A DNA stretch of 64,000 nucleotides from Chionoecetes opilio (taxonomy: Eukaryota; Arthropoda; Malacostraca; Decapoda; Majidae): contig JACEEZ010006413.1 of assembly GCA_016584305.1 (NCBI GenBank), positions 236,303 to 300,302 on the forward strand, given 5' to 3'. The position numbers and the translations under genes were made by a program. Positions 15,626 to 32,295 of the stretch are shown here, piece after piece. Each line of letters begins with the position of its first letter. Within the stretch, counting starts at the first letter, position 1. The notes beneath the pieces were generated by a model. The model was not told the origin of the DNA and did not search any database. It was given only the letters and a program-made list of their open reading frames with translations.

Positions 15626-16289
15626 CAAATGGTTCCTCTTCCTTATTCTAACCAACCGTAAAAATTGCCTTGATATCTCAATTCTAGTTTTTTTTTAATA
15701 GTTAGTATTTTGTTTTGTGTGTGTTTTTTTTTGTGTGTTGTTTAGTCTTTCGTTTTTTTTTTATTTTACGATTAAATTTTTTGTTGTGGTTGTTTTGGTT
15801 GTGTTAATGTTGCGATCTTTTTACCAATTTTTTTTTTTATTTTTTTTTTTTATCGTTCTTGAAGTCACGCAGGAAATACTGAACACATTATTTTTTTATT
15901 TTATTAATTATATATTTTTTCTTTTTCGTTTCATTCATTATGGCAAAGTTTTTCACATATTTTTTTCCTAGATTTAAAATATTTTTCGTCTATCATCTAT
16001 TTGTCTGTCAGAGAGAGAGAGAGAGAGAGAGAAGAGAGAAGAAAGAAGTAGAGAGAGAGATTTGCAGAGAGAGAGAGGAGTGAGGATAATAGAGAGTAGA
16101 TGAGAGAGATGAGAGAATGATTGCAGAGATGAAGATGAAAAAGTACGTACAGATACTTTTTCTATCCTTGCTTAAACTGAGTTATTTCAATCAAGTTATG
16201 TTTTTTATATACTTCGAATCCTTTCATATATTATCTATCTGAACATGTCTAATACCTGTTGTACCTATACCTTACTTCAATATGGTCTT
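15626..16289. other. T-rich sequence with GA patch
   Basis: T-rich to 16000, then an imperfect GA tract at 16010-16130. No gene was recognised. Confidence 0.5.
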
Positions 16290-17018
16290 AATTTAATAAT
16301 ATGTTCTTTGATAACTTTCTTTAATTTGGTCTTTAATACTTTTCTATAATTTGGTCTTTAATACTTTTCTATAATTTGGTCTTTAATACCTCTTTAATTT
16401 GGTCTTTAATAAATCTTTAATTTGGTCTTTAATAACTTTCTTTAATTTGGCCTTTAATAACTCTTTAATTTGGTCTTTAATGCTTTTCTTTAATTTGGTC
16501 TTTAATGCTTTTCTTTAATTTGGTCTTTAATACTTGTCTTTAATTTGGTCTTTAATAACTTTCTTTAATTTGGTCTTTAATAACTCTTTAATTTGGTCTT
16601 TAATAACTCTTTAATTTGGTCTTAATAACTTTCTTTAATTTGGTCTTTAATACTTTTCCTTAATTTGATCTTTAATAACTCTTTAATTTGGTCTTTAATG
16701 CTTTTCTTTAATTTGGTCTTTAATAACTTTCTTTAATTTGGTCTTTAATAACTTTATTTGGTCTTTAATAACTCTTTAATTTGGTCTTTAATAACTTTCT
16801 TTAATTTGGTCTTTAATAACTTTAATTTGGTCTTTAATAACTCTTTAATTTGGTCTTTAATAACTTTCTTTAATTTGGTCTTTAATAACTCTTATTGGTC
16901 TTTAACCTTTAATGGTCTTAATAATTCTTAATTGGTCTTAATACTTTCTTAATTCGGTCTATAATAACTCTTTAATTTGGTCTTTAATAACTCTTTAATT
17001 TGGTCTTTAATAATTTTA
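16290..17018. repeat. 23-25 bp AT-rich minisatellite
   Basis: About 30 units of CTTTAATTTGGTCTTTAATA with variable AACT/CTTTT spacers. Units decay at 16880-16950. Confidence 0.9.
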
Positions 17019-17109
17019 CTACAAATCAGAGAGGGAAGGGGAGGAGGGAGTGACCAATAAGAAAGGAATAAAGGAGCATACAAATAAAGGAAGGGAAGGT
17101 AGTGAAAAG

Positions 17110-17212
17110 GAAGGAAGGGAGGAGGAGGAGGAGGAGGAGGAGGAGGAGACAGTGGGGTGGGAGGGGCATGTGGTGGGGATAACCGTATCGGGTGTCAGGT
17201 AGGGGCGTATCC

Positions 17213-17254
<42 letters not shown>

Positions 17255-17265
17255 TGTGTGTGTGT
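17110..17265. repeat. (GGA)n and (GT)n microsatellites
   Basis: GGA at 17118-17149 and GT at 17216-17265. The sequence to 17725 is G-rich and unassigned. Confidence 0.85.
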
Positions 17266-17725
17266 AGGGGCGAGAAAGGTCTGTGGTTGATGATCATATG
17301 TCGAGGTTGTGGAGGGGGGGGAGGGGGTCTTGGGGGTGATGGTGGGGGTTAAGGGTGAAATAAGGGCAATTAAAGGCAAGCTGAGGGAGGGGGAAGGTCA
17401 AAGGGCGGGTCAGGGCAAGGTTTAAGGGGGGGGGGGGGAGGGTTGTTAGGGGCATAAAGCTACAATGCTCTATTAGTGTTGTCAGACTTAACCGTAAAAA
17501 CTATACAGTAATTCACCGCCCCGCCCTGCCCCGCCCCACCCCTATTGTCCCGCCGGCCCAGCAAGACCCGCGGGGCGTTTCCAGGCGTGCGAGAGGCCCA
17601 CGCCCACCCACGCCCTCCGCTGCCGCCCACGCCCTTCATGCAGCGGAGGGAGGCACCGCCCACACCGGAAGTGCTCACTCACACGCCAGCACTGTTTATT
17701 TACCTTCACAAAACCCCGCCCTGTG

Positions 17726-19085
17726 TGACGCTGTGGCACTGTGTCATACGTGGCACTGTGGCACTGTGTCATACGTGGCACTGTGTCATACGTGGCACTG
17801 TGGCACTGTGTCATACGTGGCACTGTGTCATACGTGGCACTGTGTCATACGTGGCACTGTGGCACTGTGTCATATGTGCCTCTGTGTCATACGTGGCACT
17901 GTGTCATACGTGGCACTGTGTCATACGTGGCACTGTGTCATACGTGGCACTGTGTCATACGTGGCACTGTGTCATACGTGGCACTGTGTCATACGTGGCA
18001 CTGTGTCATACGTGGCACTGTGTCATACGTGGCTCTGTGTCATACGTGGCACTGTGGCACTGTGTTATACGTGGCTCTGTGTCATAAGTGGCACTGTCAT
18101 ACGTGGCACTGTGTCATACGTGGCACTGTGTCATACGTGGCACTGTGTCATACGTCGCAATGTGTCTTACGTGACACTGTGTCATACGTGGCACTGTGGC
18201 ACTGTGTCATACGTGGCACTGTGGCACTGTGTCATATGTGCCTCTGTGTCATACGTGGCACTGTGTCATACGTGGCACTGTGTCATACGTGGCACTGTGT
18301 CATACGTGGCACTGTGTCATACGTGGCACTGTGTCATATGTGCCTCTGTGTCATACGTGGCACTGTGTCATACGTGGCACTGTGTCATACGTGGCACTGT
18401 GTCATACGTGGCACTGTGTCATACGTGGCACTGTGTCATACGTGGCACTGTGTCATACGTGGCACTGTGTCATACGTGGCACTGTGTCATACGTGGCACT
18501 GTGTCATACGTGGCACTGTGTCATACGTGGCTCTGTGTCATACGTGGCACTGTGGCACTGTGTTATACGTGGCTCTGTGTCATACGTGGCACTGTGTCAT
18601 ACGTGGCACTGTGTCATACGTGGCACTGTGTCATACGTGGCACTGTGTCATACGTGGCTCTGTGTCATACGTGGCACTGTGTCATACGTTGCAATGTGTC
18701 TTACGTGACACTGTGTCATACGTGGCACTGTGTCATACGTGGCACTGTGTCATACGTGACACTGTGTCATACGTGGCACTGTGTCATACGTGGCACTGTG
18801 TCATACGTGGCACTGTGTCATACGTGGCACTGTGTCATACGTGGCACTGTGTCATACGTGGCACTGTGTCATACGTGGCACTGTGTCATACGTGGCACTG
18901 TGTCATACGTGACACTGTGACATACGTGCACTGTGTCATACGTGGCACTGTGTCATACGTGGCACTGTGTCATACGTGGCACTGTGTCATACGTGGCACT
19001 GTGTCATACGTGGCACTATGTCATACGCGGCACTGTGTCATACGTGGCACTGTGTCATACGTGGCACTATGTCATACGCGGCTCT
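17726..19085 (+). repeat. 17-bp minisatellite, nearly 80 units
   Basis: The unit is GTGTCATACGTGGCACT. Since 17 is not divisible by 3 and no stop occurs in any forward frame, all three forward frames stay open and give the same 17-residue cycle (VSYVALCHTWHCVIRGT). Variant units (TATGTGCCT, GGCTCT, GTTGCAATGTGTCTTACGTG) recur in blocks about 500 bp apart, a higher-order duplication. Confidence 0.95.
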
Positions 19086-19139
19086 TTCTTGCTCTTTCTC
19101 TCCTCTCTAGCTCTGTGTCTCCAACTTTTCCTTCCCTCC

Positions 19140-19290
19140 TCACACTTTACCTACCTTTTTACTACTTTACATACCCTTTTTACTACCTTACATACCCTTT
19201 TTACTACTTTACATACCCTTTTTACTACTTTACATACCCTTTTTACTACTTTACTTCCTTTTTTTACTACTTTAACTACCTTTTTACCTT
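19140..19290. repeat. 21-bp minisatellite
   Basis: Units of TACTACTTTACATACCCTTT, six to seven copies, decaying at both ends. Confidence 0.85.
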
Positions 19291-20250
19291 TTACATTTTT
19301 ACTTTTACTTCCCTCTTTCCCTCACACACCAAAACAGTATTGATATCATCATCCCACGCTTACTCCTACACCTCACTTTCCACCTGTCACTGTTTCCCCG
19401 GCCCTCTGTCGTGGCTCATGTCGTGTTGTTTCCCCACCTGTCGCCGCTGTCACCTGAACATGTCCCGCGGGAGATGGAATAGTGGCGCCTTTTGATATAT
19501 TTTTATCACTAGAGTAACTGCGGTCTTCGTCAGGAGGGGGACGTCTCAGTGAGTGATTGATAATGCCCCGCCACTCACTGTCACTCCTTCAGGAAGCCAC
19601 CGTGTCTGTCATCGCCTTATGAAGCTCCTGGTGCCGCTGTGTTCAAAGGGCGTTGAGTTAAGGATGTGATTTGACTCCTTTAGATACTTTTGATTCTTTT
19701 AGTATTTTTCCTGCCGGGAGGGGAAGGGGGAGGTGTCTCTTGGAGGTTTTGATATTCCTTTGTTTTTCTTTATTACCTAACAATTCTTTTTAATTTATTT
19801 GTTTATTTTTTGTGGGGACGAAGTTTTATTGTAGTGCTCCTGATGGTGGTGTCGCAATCACTCTTTGAGCCACAGGTTAATTTTCTTGTTATCAGTGTTA
19901 TTAAGGGAAAGAGGGGAGGGGGTGTAAGGGAAGGGGGAAGGAGGGGAAGTAAGAGTAGGGGGAGAGGGGGAACTTGTGGTTATTACACGTGGTAGAGAGA
20001 CAAGGGAGAAGGAGGAAGGAATAAAGAAGGGGGTAATGTGAAACAGGGGGGGGGGGTGTTAATAGCTTACATTGCTTGAGGTGAAAGAAAAAGAGGGGGA
20101 GGAAAGAAAGGAGGGGGGGACTGAAGGCGTGGAAAGAGGGAGGGGAGAAGGGGAATGAACTATTATTGCTACACTTTAAGGTGGAGGGGGGAGGAGAGGT
20201 GGAGTAGAAATTGGAGTGGGTGGAGGAATAGTAAGTAACATGAAGAGGAG
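19291..20250. other. unassigned sequence, G-rich in second half
   Basis: Three CACCTG E-box words cluster at 19380-19455. From 19900 on the sequence is purine-rich. No exon was recognised. Confidence 0.5.
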
Positions 20251-20280
20251 AGGAGGGAGGAAGGGCCTATTATTACAAAG

Positions 20281-20830
20281 TGGAGAGAAGGAAGGAAGGA
20301 AGGAAGGAAGGAAGGAGGATAAGGAAGGAAGGAGGGAAGGAAGAAGAAGGGGGAGTGGAGGAGGAGTAAAAATTGGAGTGTATTGAGGAATAACAAATAA
20401 AATGAGAGGAGAGGAAGAGGAAGAAAGGAAGAGGGAGAGTAACATGAGGGAGGAAGGAATAAGGAGGGTAAGGAAGGAAGAAGGGTAGGGAGTAAACATG
20501 GCAAGGGAAGAAGGAAGGAAGGAAAGAAGGAAGGAAGGAAGGAAGGAAGGAAGGAAGAAGGAAGGAAGGAAGGAAGGAAGGAAGGAAGGAGGGAAGGTAA
20601 GGAAGGACGAAGGGTAGGGAGTGAACATGGCAAGGGAAGAAGGAAGGAAGGAATGAAGGAAGAAGAAAAGGAAGGAAGGAAGGAGGAAGGAGGGTAAGGA
20701 AGGAAGAAGGGTAGGGAGTGGACTTGGCAAGGGAAGGTGCAGGAAGAGGAAGAGAAGTGAAAGGAAGAAGAAGGAGGGTAATGAAGGAAGGAAGGAAGAA
20801 GGAGGACATGGAAGAAGAAGGGTAGGGGGT
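20281..20830. repeat. (GGAA)n polypurine array with longer units
   Basis: GGAAGGAA tracts separated by repeated GGTAGGGAGTGAACATGGCA-like blocks (about 20485, 20612, 20710), a compound minisatellite. Confidence 0.9.
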
Positions 20831-20984
20831 GGACATGGCAGGGACTTGGCAGGGGCAGAGGACGTTATCAAGGCATGGCAGGGGGGACAGAGGGAGAGTC
20901 TCTGTGCCTGGCCTTATATGACATGGTATCTGTTATTACATCGGTGTTGCCTCTTCGTCTGGCACGACCACGGCGCTTTATTGG

Positions 20985-21176
20985 GGACGTGGTGGTGGTG
21001 GTGGTGATGTGGTGATGTGGTGGTAGTGGTGATGTGGTGGTGGTGAGGTGGTGTGGTAGTGGTGGTGGTGATGTGGTGATGAGGTGGTTGTGTTGGTGAT
21101 GTGGAGGTGTGGTGAGGTTGTGAGGTGATTGTGGTGGTGGTGGTGAGGTGATGAGGTGGTGTGGTGGTGATGGTGG
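20985..21176. repeat. GGTGAT/GTGGT repeat
   Basis: Degenerate G-rich trinucleotide and hexanucleotide repeats. Confidence 0.85.
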
Positions 21177-21360
21177 CTCCTCATACCCTCATACCCTCAT
21201 ACTCATCATCAATACTTCTCATCCATTACATTCATCCCCACTCATGTTTTTCATTTTTCGTTTCAGTCATCATTTTTCGTATGTCTACATTTTTGTTTTG
21301 GTTTTTCAGCTTTCCTCTTCCTTGTATTCCTCAAGCTATTCTCACCTTCCTTACCATCTC

Positions 21361-21686
<326 letters not shown>

Positions 21687-21957
21687 TGTAAAACTCCTAA
21701 GGCAGATAGTGAAATGTGGGAGCAAATACCGTAGAGTTTTTTGTGTGATGGTCGTTGTAGAGAGAGAGAGAGAGATTGTCATGTTTCACCTTGTTTCGTT
21801 TGTATCTTTTTGTGTGTTGGTAGATAACGATAAATGGTTGCTTTATTGCGCTTGTTCTATGATAAGGATTGATAAGAAGAGTGGTGATAGTGGTGGGTTT
21901 TTATCATCCTATATTGCTGTGTATTCCCTCTTTCGTTGCTCGCTTTTCATATAAGAT

Positions 21958-22071
<114 letters not shown>

Positions 22072-22195
22072 ATCTACACGTATATCTGTCTACCAATCTA
22101 TCTATCTATCCATCTACTCATATATATCTTCTGTTACCTTTTATTTGTCCTTTAAGGGAGAGGAGGAGGAGTTAGGAAAAAACCTGAGGCAGTGA

Positions 22196-23172
<977 letters not shown>

Positions 23173-23339
23173 CCTAAAAGTAATGGCTGAGTCCCTCACA
23201 TTACAATAATCATAATAATTATAATTTTTATTATCATTATTATTATTATTATTACTATTATCATTATCATCATTATCTGCAAAACAATTTTTGATCTAAA
23301 CGACTGTACTGTACGATCAAAGGATCAAAATCAAATTAC

Positions 23340-23961
23340 GATCAATTTTTTTTTATTTATGGTAATTCCCCTTTGCTTTATAAGGGTACAAAGGTTAAAA
23401 TAGGGTTTAGCATTGTAGTAATCAGAAAACTGACTCCAGATTCGTGTTCAGCATGCCTGAAAATCTCTATGGACCAATTTTCATGAAAATCTGAGATGCA
23501 AAAAGTTTCACCAAAATATTAAGGGGTACCCCTTAAGATTTTGGTGAAATTTTTACCACCTCAGATTTTCATGAAAAGTGGTCCATAGAGACTTTCAGGC
23601 ATGCTGAACACGAATCTGGAGTCAGTCTTTTTCTAACTACAATGCTAAACCTTATTTTGACCTATGTACCCTAGGAATTTTACCTTAAATCTTCAAAATC
23701 AATTCCCCTGGAATTTTTGCAAAAAATTTAGTTTTTTTTAAATTACTAAAAACAGACGAGGCGCACGCATGGATCAGAACATCACAGATCACAGAACATC
23801 AGGGACATACACATCATGCATCACTGAAGCATATTCCCTGAACGCTGAAGCACTGTGTTGTACATGACTGCCAGGCTTCTAAGTATTCTGCAGGAATATA
23901 CATGCCATGGAAGCTAAACACTGATTGCAATATATTAATGCACGTGTTTATAAAAAGGACT
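23340..23961 (-). mobile_element. dispersed repeat family P, copy 2 (palindromic)
   Basis: The core at 23383-23672 is a near-perfect palindrome of about 290 bp centred on AAGGGGTACCCCTT. Both arms carry CAGCATGCCTGAAA/TTTCAGGCATGCTG and the GATTCGTGTTCAG block. The outer domain (23673-23961) matches copy 1. Confidence 0.8.
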
Positions 23962-25227
<1,266 letters not shown>

Positions 25228-25691
25228 GCATCACGATCAAGTCATAAAAGTAAAAAAAAAAAAAAATAGAAAATAACAGGTCTATGCAAATAATAATAAC
25301 AACAACACATGAGTGATAGACGTGGTAAAAAAAGGGGTATTAGAGATAGAAGAACGTCCCCATTAACTAATAACCGGCGCCCTAATAAAGCCATTTACCC
25401 TTAACCCACTAGAAAGACTCATAAAAACTAATGCTAAGTACCCATACAAAACCCTTTTTTAAAACGCCCCTGTCAAACCCCTTTCCCTAATTTTAAGTAA
25501 AGTAGAGATGTGATGGACGAGGGTTAAGGGGTAGGTGGAATGGGTGTAGGCAGGGTAATGGGTATAGGGTAATGGAGAGGGTCTTAAAGGGGGGACTCTT
25601 GAAACTTTGGTAGACAGGATAATTTAAGGTTTGTTTCGTGTGGTAATGTTGATGGATATTCTGAAGTTATCGCTCATTCGTATCCGTCCAT

Positions 25692-25693
<2 letters not shown>
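25228..25693. other. unassigned unique sequence
   Basis: No gene or repeat was recognised. Confidence 0.5.
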
Positions 25694-25772
<79 letters not shown>

Positions 25773-26176
25773 GTTGACTGCTAAGATTCATTAAAGCAAG
25801 ACAGATGTGATGAATTAGTCGTCTTGCTTAAGTGAATTCATGATGAGTCTGTCTTAGTGATGAGTAGCCCGGACGGGACTTTGTGGGGTGAGTACCTGCG
25901 ATAGAAAAGAATAAGCACACTCACCATCACTACCATTGCTATCACTAACACTACTACTACTACTACTACTACTTTCACTTTTACCACCATCACTACTACT
26001 ACTACCACTATCATTGCTACCATCACTACTACTACTACCACTGATACCAACACTACTACTGCTACTACTACTACTACTATCACTGCTACCACAATAACCA
26101 CTACCACTAAGCGATATAAAGTAAACAAGACTATTATTACCACAATCACTACTTATTCCATCACTACTACTACTAC
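25694..26176. repeat. (GA)n and degenerate (ACT)n
   Basis: GA at 25694-25768 and an imperfect ACT/ACC/ATC array at 25920-26176 that borders the foldback element. Confidence 0.85.
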
Positions 26177-27053
26177 CAAAGACACTCTACAACAAGATAC
26201 CTCACTCGCGGTCCCTCCAATGCAACTTCTGTTATCCGCCGACGGTGGCGCCGCCGTGCGGCAGGTGTTGTACCAGCCTGTTGGCCCATTCACTTGCTGC
26301 ATATGACCAAAGAATATTTACTTCAACTCTTCGCCATTTAAAACTTTGCGAGTCAACATTTACCATGAAACATATCAATAGAAGCGCAATTTTATTAGCT
26401 TTCCATTGATATATTTCGTTTTCTGATAAATGAATTACAACCATGCATACATTACCGTTAACTAAATAAATAACATCATCAATCGGGTAATTTTCCCGAT
26501 TGATGATGTTATTTATTCACTTATATACTTCGTTTTCTGATAAATGAGTTAGCACCATGCATAAATTAGCGTTAACTAAATAAATATCATCATCAATCGG
26601 GAAAATTACCAGATTGATGATGTTATTTATTTAGTTAACGGTAATGTATGCATGGTTCTAATTCATTTATCAGAAGACGAAATATATCAATGGAAAGCTA
26701 ATAAAATTGCGCTTCTATTGATATGTTTCATGGTAAATGTTGACTCGCAAAGTTTTAAATGGCGAAGAGTTTAAGTGAGTAATAAGTTCATGCATATTTC
26801 TTCAGTCTCGTAATGGCATTTCTTTAGCGTGTTTTACTGTTTTTTATTTGATAATATTATAGAACAAACATTTACGAAGATAACAGTATATCATATATAC
26901 TGATAAACCATAGTCTATATGATTTTCATTGATAGTCATATGCAGCAAGTGAATGGGCCAGCAGACTGTTAACTCCTGCCGCACGGCGGAGGTCGATTTC
27001 ACGCGCACCACAGGGCACCCCGGAGTGAGGTATCTTGTTATAGAATGTCTTTG
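26177..27053. mobile_element. foldback-type element, 877 bp
   Basis: The ends are inverted: CAAAGACACTCTACAACAAG at the left, and the reversed right end is CAAAGACATTCTATAACAAG. Long arms share CGCCATTTAAAACTTTGCGA and its complement. Two smaller hairpins built on AACATCATCAATCGGG lie in the centre (26471-26512 and 26587-26625). CTACTACTAC flanks both ends; it may be the target-site duplication, but it sits in an ACT microsatellite. There is no coding frame. Confidence 0.8.
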
Positions 27054-27204
27054 CTACTACTACAATGCTATATTTCTTATTTTTTTCCTAATTATACTTC
27101 CATTTCACTTACGTTATATTTCCTTCCTTCTTTCCTCTCATCTTCCATCCTGTCTCCTCTCTTTCTCCCTCTCCCTCGGTTACTCTTCTCTCTCTCTCTC
27201 CCTC

Positions 27205-27910
<706 letters not shown>

Positions 27911-27912
<2 letters not shown>

Positions 27913-28518
27913 CGCTTTGTTCTGTCATGTTTTTTTCTGCCTGACATGCTGGTCACCTCTTTATATTTTTTTCCCCTTGCATTACAAAGCTCACCTTGGA
28001 ATAACTTTTTACCTTATGTTTTTTGTTACCTAGTTCAAGGGTAAGAACTTGAACAGAAAGACCTTGAGACTTGTACCTCTTTTCAGTCTGCAATTCTAAG
28101 GCTTTTCAAAATAATATGCTTCTTGTCATGCAATTTTTTTGGGTAATATTAGTCTTTTTCCATGGTATAAATTTCGTTGTTGAAATATTTTGGGTTTTCC
28201 ATTTTTTAAGTCTACAATTCCAAGACTTTTCGAAATATGCTTCTTGTCATATATTTTTTGTGGGTAATATTAGTTTTTTTTACCATCGGATACATTTTTT
28301 TGTTTGGTAATAGTTTTTTTTCCATTGTATGACATTTTGTGTTGGTATTATTTTGTGTTTTTCTATTTTTTTCATGTATAAAAATGCAACCACCAACACC
28401 ATTTCGAAAAAGCCTTCAGTATTGCCAACATCCCACTGTTACCACCACCAAAAGAAGCAGTGTTACCAGACGCATCACCACTGGCCTTCTTCCCTTCCCT
28501 CTCCTCCTCTTCCTTACC
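27911..28518. other. T-rich sequence with a diverged duplication
   Basis: A segment near 28086-28160 recurs at 28205-28280 (shared CTTCTTGTCAT and GGGTAATATTAG). No exon was recognised. Confidence 0.5.
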
Positions 28519-28593
28519 CTCCTCCTCCTCCTCCTCCTCCTCCTCCTCCTCCTCCTCCTCCTCCTCCTCCTCCTCCTCCTCCTCCTCCTCCTC
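28519..28593. repeat. (CTC)n microsatellite
   Basis: Trinucleotide tract. Pyrimidine-rich sequence to 28760. Confidence 0.95.
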
Positions 28594-28760
28594 ATTTTAT
28601 TCCTCCCCATAATACCACCCTCCCATTACCATGCCAAACCTATGCCATATATACTACCATACAACCCTTTCCTCCCTTCCCATATACATCTCCTACCCTC
28701 CCTCCCTCCCTTCCCTTCCTCCCTCCCTTCCCTTCCTCTCTCCCACCCTCCTTCCCTTCC

Positions 28761-29240
28761 CCCGTTATCCATCTATCCATCTCTTATCATTCATCGCACC
28801 ATCTACCCATTCTCTCAACCTTCCTCCCATTCTCCATTAATCAGCATATATGGAATACCTACAGTTCTACACAGCAGACTCGCCCTTAACGTAAATCACC
28901 TCCCTTGCAATTAACGATCAAGTATCATAGACTCAGGAGCAACCACAGAAGATGACTGGTTAAGGCGAGGATGCTATCTCCTCCTGCCAACCAATCAGAG
29001 CATAGATCAAGATATCCCTGGAACTATGGGACAGGATAAGGTATTGGGTTGGGATTAGTGAGGATTAGTGAGGGTTACCTGTGTGTATAAGGAGTGTCTG
29101 GGTTGGTGGTAAGGGTGGGGATGCTGATAGTGGAGATAGTAGCAAGGGAGATGAGAAGGGAGATGAGAAGAGATGTTGTTTGGTCATGGAAGTGGATGTC
29201 ATATTTGGTAATGGGCAACGGGGTGGTTTGTATCGTTACC
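28761..29240. other. unassigned unique sequence
   Basis: Mixed composition. No exon was recognised. Confidence 0.5.
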
Positions 29241-29395
29241 TACCTACCTACCCTTCCCTCCCCTTCCCTACCCTTCCCTACCCTTCCCTTCCCTTCCCTC
29301 CCCTCCCCTTCCCTTCCCTTCCCTACCCTTCCCTTCCCTACCCTTCCCTTCCCTTCCCTTCCCTACCCTTCCCTTCCCTCCCCTACCCTCATCTG
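29241..29395. repeat. (CCCTT/CCCTA)n array
   Basis: Pentamer-like pyrimidine repeats of CCCTT and CCCTAC. Confidence 0.9.
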
Positions 29396-29576
29396 CCACT
29401 GGAGGGAAGGGGAAGGAAAGGATATCACTATGTAAGTTTTTTTTTACATATGGCCAAAAAGGTATATAAGGTTACATCCGTAGTAAAGTAGACTTATGTT
29501 ATATGTATTTTGTTGTTATTGATTGCCTCGGATTGGGATAGATTTTATGATGGTTAGGAAGATGTAGAAGCAGATG

Positions 29577-29942
29577 GCTGGAGGAGGAGGCGGAGGCGGA
29601 GGCGGCGGCGGCTGGAGGAGGAGGAGGCTGGAGGAGGAGGAGGAGGAGGTGGAGGAGGAGGAGGCGGCTGGAGAAGGAGGCTGGCGGAGAAGGAGGCTGG
29701 AGGAGGAGGAGGAGGCGGAGGCGGCGGCGGCTGGAGGAGGAGGAGGAGGCTGGAGGAGGAGGAGGAGGAGGAGGAGGCTGGAGGCGGAGGAGGAGGCTGG
29801 AGGAGGAGGAGAAGGAGGCTGGAGGAGTAGGTGGCTGGGAGGAGGAGAGGCTGGAGGAGGAGGAGAGGAGGCTGGAGGAGGAGGAGGAGGAGGAGGCTGG
29901 AGGAGGAGGAGGAGGAGGAGGGAAGAAGAGGAGGAGGAGGAT
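29577..29942. repeat. GGA/GGC minisatellite
   Basis: GGAGGAGG blocks regularly broken by GGCTGGA, with GGC runs. G-rich on one strand. Confidence 0.9.
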
Positions 29943-30429
29943 CATATGTAGTCTCTCCTAACTTATCTGTAATACCAAATCTGGCTGTCCAAACTTAATG
30001 AGGAAGGGAATGCCACCAGAGAAGCAAACATGGATGCAAGGGAGAAGGTAGGGGAAAGTAGAGTTAGGGAGGGGGGTTGGGGGAAAGGGTAGGGGAGGGG
30101 GGTTGGGGGGCAGAGGGGCAAACTCACCTGTGTGTAATCAAGGTGTACAGGTGTATAGGGAGGGGGAGTAAGGGGGGGCAGGGGGGCAAATCGTATCTCT
30201 ATCATTATTTGCATATATGTCGTTTTAGTATTGTTTTTTCTCTACTTTATTGCGATTGTTTGTGATAACGGGAATGGTGGCGGTGGTGGTGGTGGTCGTG
30301 GTGGTGGTGATGGTGATTAGAGGTGAAATAGTGGTAGTTATGATGGTTTTGATAAGCTTTGTTTGTGTGTGTGTGTTTGTGTTTTTGATAGCAGTAGTTA
30401 CGGTGGTGGGGATGAAAGGTTTTGTTTGT

Positions 30430-30432
<3 letters not shown>
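29943..30432. other. G-rich unassigned sequence
   Basis: Several runs of four to six G at 30060-30190. No exon was recognised. Confidence 0.5.
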
Positions 30433-30974
<542 letters not shown>

Positions 30975-31264
30975 CTTCATGTCATTTGTTCATATTTTTT
31001 CTTTTTTTTTTCTTCTGTCTTATCACAATTTATGCATTTTTTACTTGTTCTTTATTCTATATTAAGTCGACCTCCTTTCTTCGTCTGCTTATTCCCTGTG
31101 GTCGGTTTTATATTCATTGTCTTCCTATCATCTTTATGTGTTTGCCTTCACTTCTATTCTCTCTTCTTTCTTTCTTTTTTTCTTCTTCTTTTTTTTCTTT
31201 TTTTTAGTTTCTTCCTTTTTCTTCTTTCTCATTTTTTTATTCATTTTATGGTTCGTATGATTTA

Positions 31265-31563
31265 ATAAACCTAAATTAACCTAAAATATACCAAAAATAA
31301 GCTAAAATATACTTAAAATAACACAAATAGCTAAAATAACCTTAAATATACCTAAAATTACATAAAATTACCTGAAATAACCTAAAATAAACTTAAAATA
31401 ACCTGAAATAACCTAAAATAAACCTGAAATAACCTAAAATAAGCTTAAAATAACCTGAAATAACCTAAAATAAACCTGAAATAACCTAAAATCACCAAAA
31501 ATAACCTGAAATAACCTAAAATAAACCTAAAATAACCTAAAATAAACCTAAAATAACCTAAGT
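31265..31563. repeat. 10-11 bp AT-rich minisatellite
   Basis: Units of AACCTAAAATA alternating with AACCTGAAATA, about 28 copies. Confidence 0.9.
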
Positions 31564-31916
31564 ATACAAAGCATTTTCATTTCAATTTCACTTCAACTTA
31601 TTCTCTTGACTTTCCAAAATCATTATCTCCTTTTTTTTTATTTCATTTCAAAAAATCTGACTTCTATAAATAAAACAAAAACATGATTCGTATAATGTGT
31701 CAACTCTTCCTTATCTTTCATTTTCATTTGGCAAAAACTATTTACTTTTTTTTCCTTACAATTAATATTCTTAATTAAACTTTTTGAAGATGCCATTAAT
31801 CTTACAGACGTTAAGGATGCGAGAGACCAAGCAATAAAAAATATATATATTCGTACTTTTTTTTTATGTTACCAGCCGTTAAAAGAAATCAGTATTCCTC
31901 TGCCGTCGGTATTTAG
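31564..31916. other. unassigned AT-rich sequence
   Basis: No gene or repeat was recognised. Confidence 0.5.
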
Positions 31917-32061
31917 GGAGGAGGAGGAGGAAGAGGAAGAGGAAGAGGAAGAGGAAGAGGAAGAGGAAGAGGAGGAGGAGGAGGAGGAGGGGGAGCAAAA
32001 GTGTGGATAGAAGGGAGAGAGAAGGAGAGATGTAATGGAGGGAGGAGTGTGTGTGTGTGTG

Positions 32062-32101
<40 letters not shown>

Positions 32102-32159
32102 GTGTGTGGGGCATGTACATGTGTGTGTGTGTGTGTGCATGTGTGTGTGTGTGTGTGTG

Positions 32160-32190
<31 letters not shown>

Positions 32191-32263
32191 GCAGGATAGA
32201 GAAGTGGAGATGAGACATAAAGAAAAGGAAAAATAGGATACGATGAAAGAGGAGGAAGAGGAA

Positions 32264-32295
<32 letters not shown>

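Noticed and set aside
17733..19495. Open frames of 395 and 584 codons
   Set aside because: They are translations of a 17-bp minisatellite, identical in all three frames; the last part runs into pyrimidine-rich DNA. No domain or splice context.
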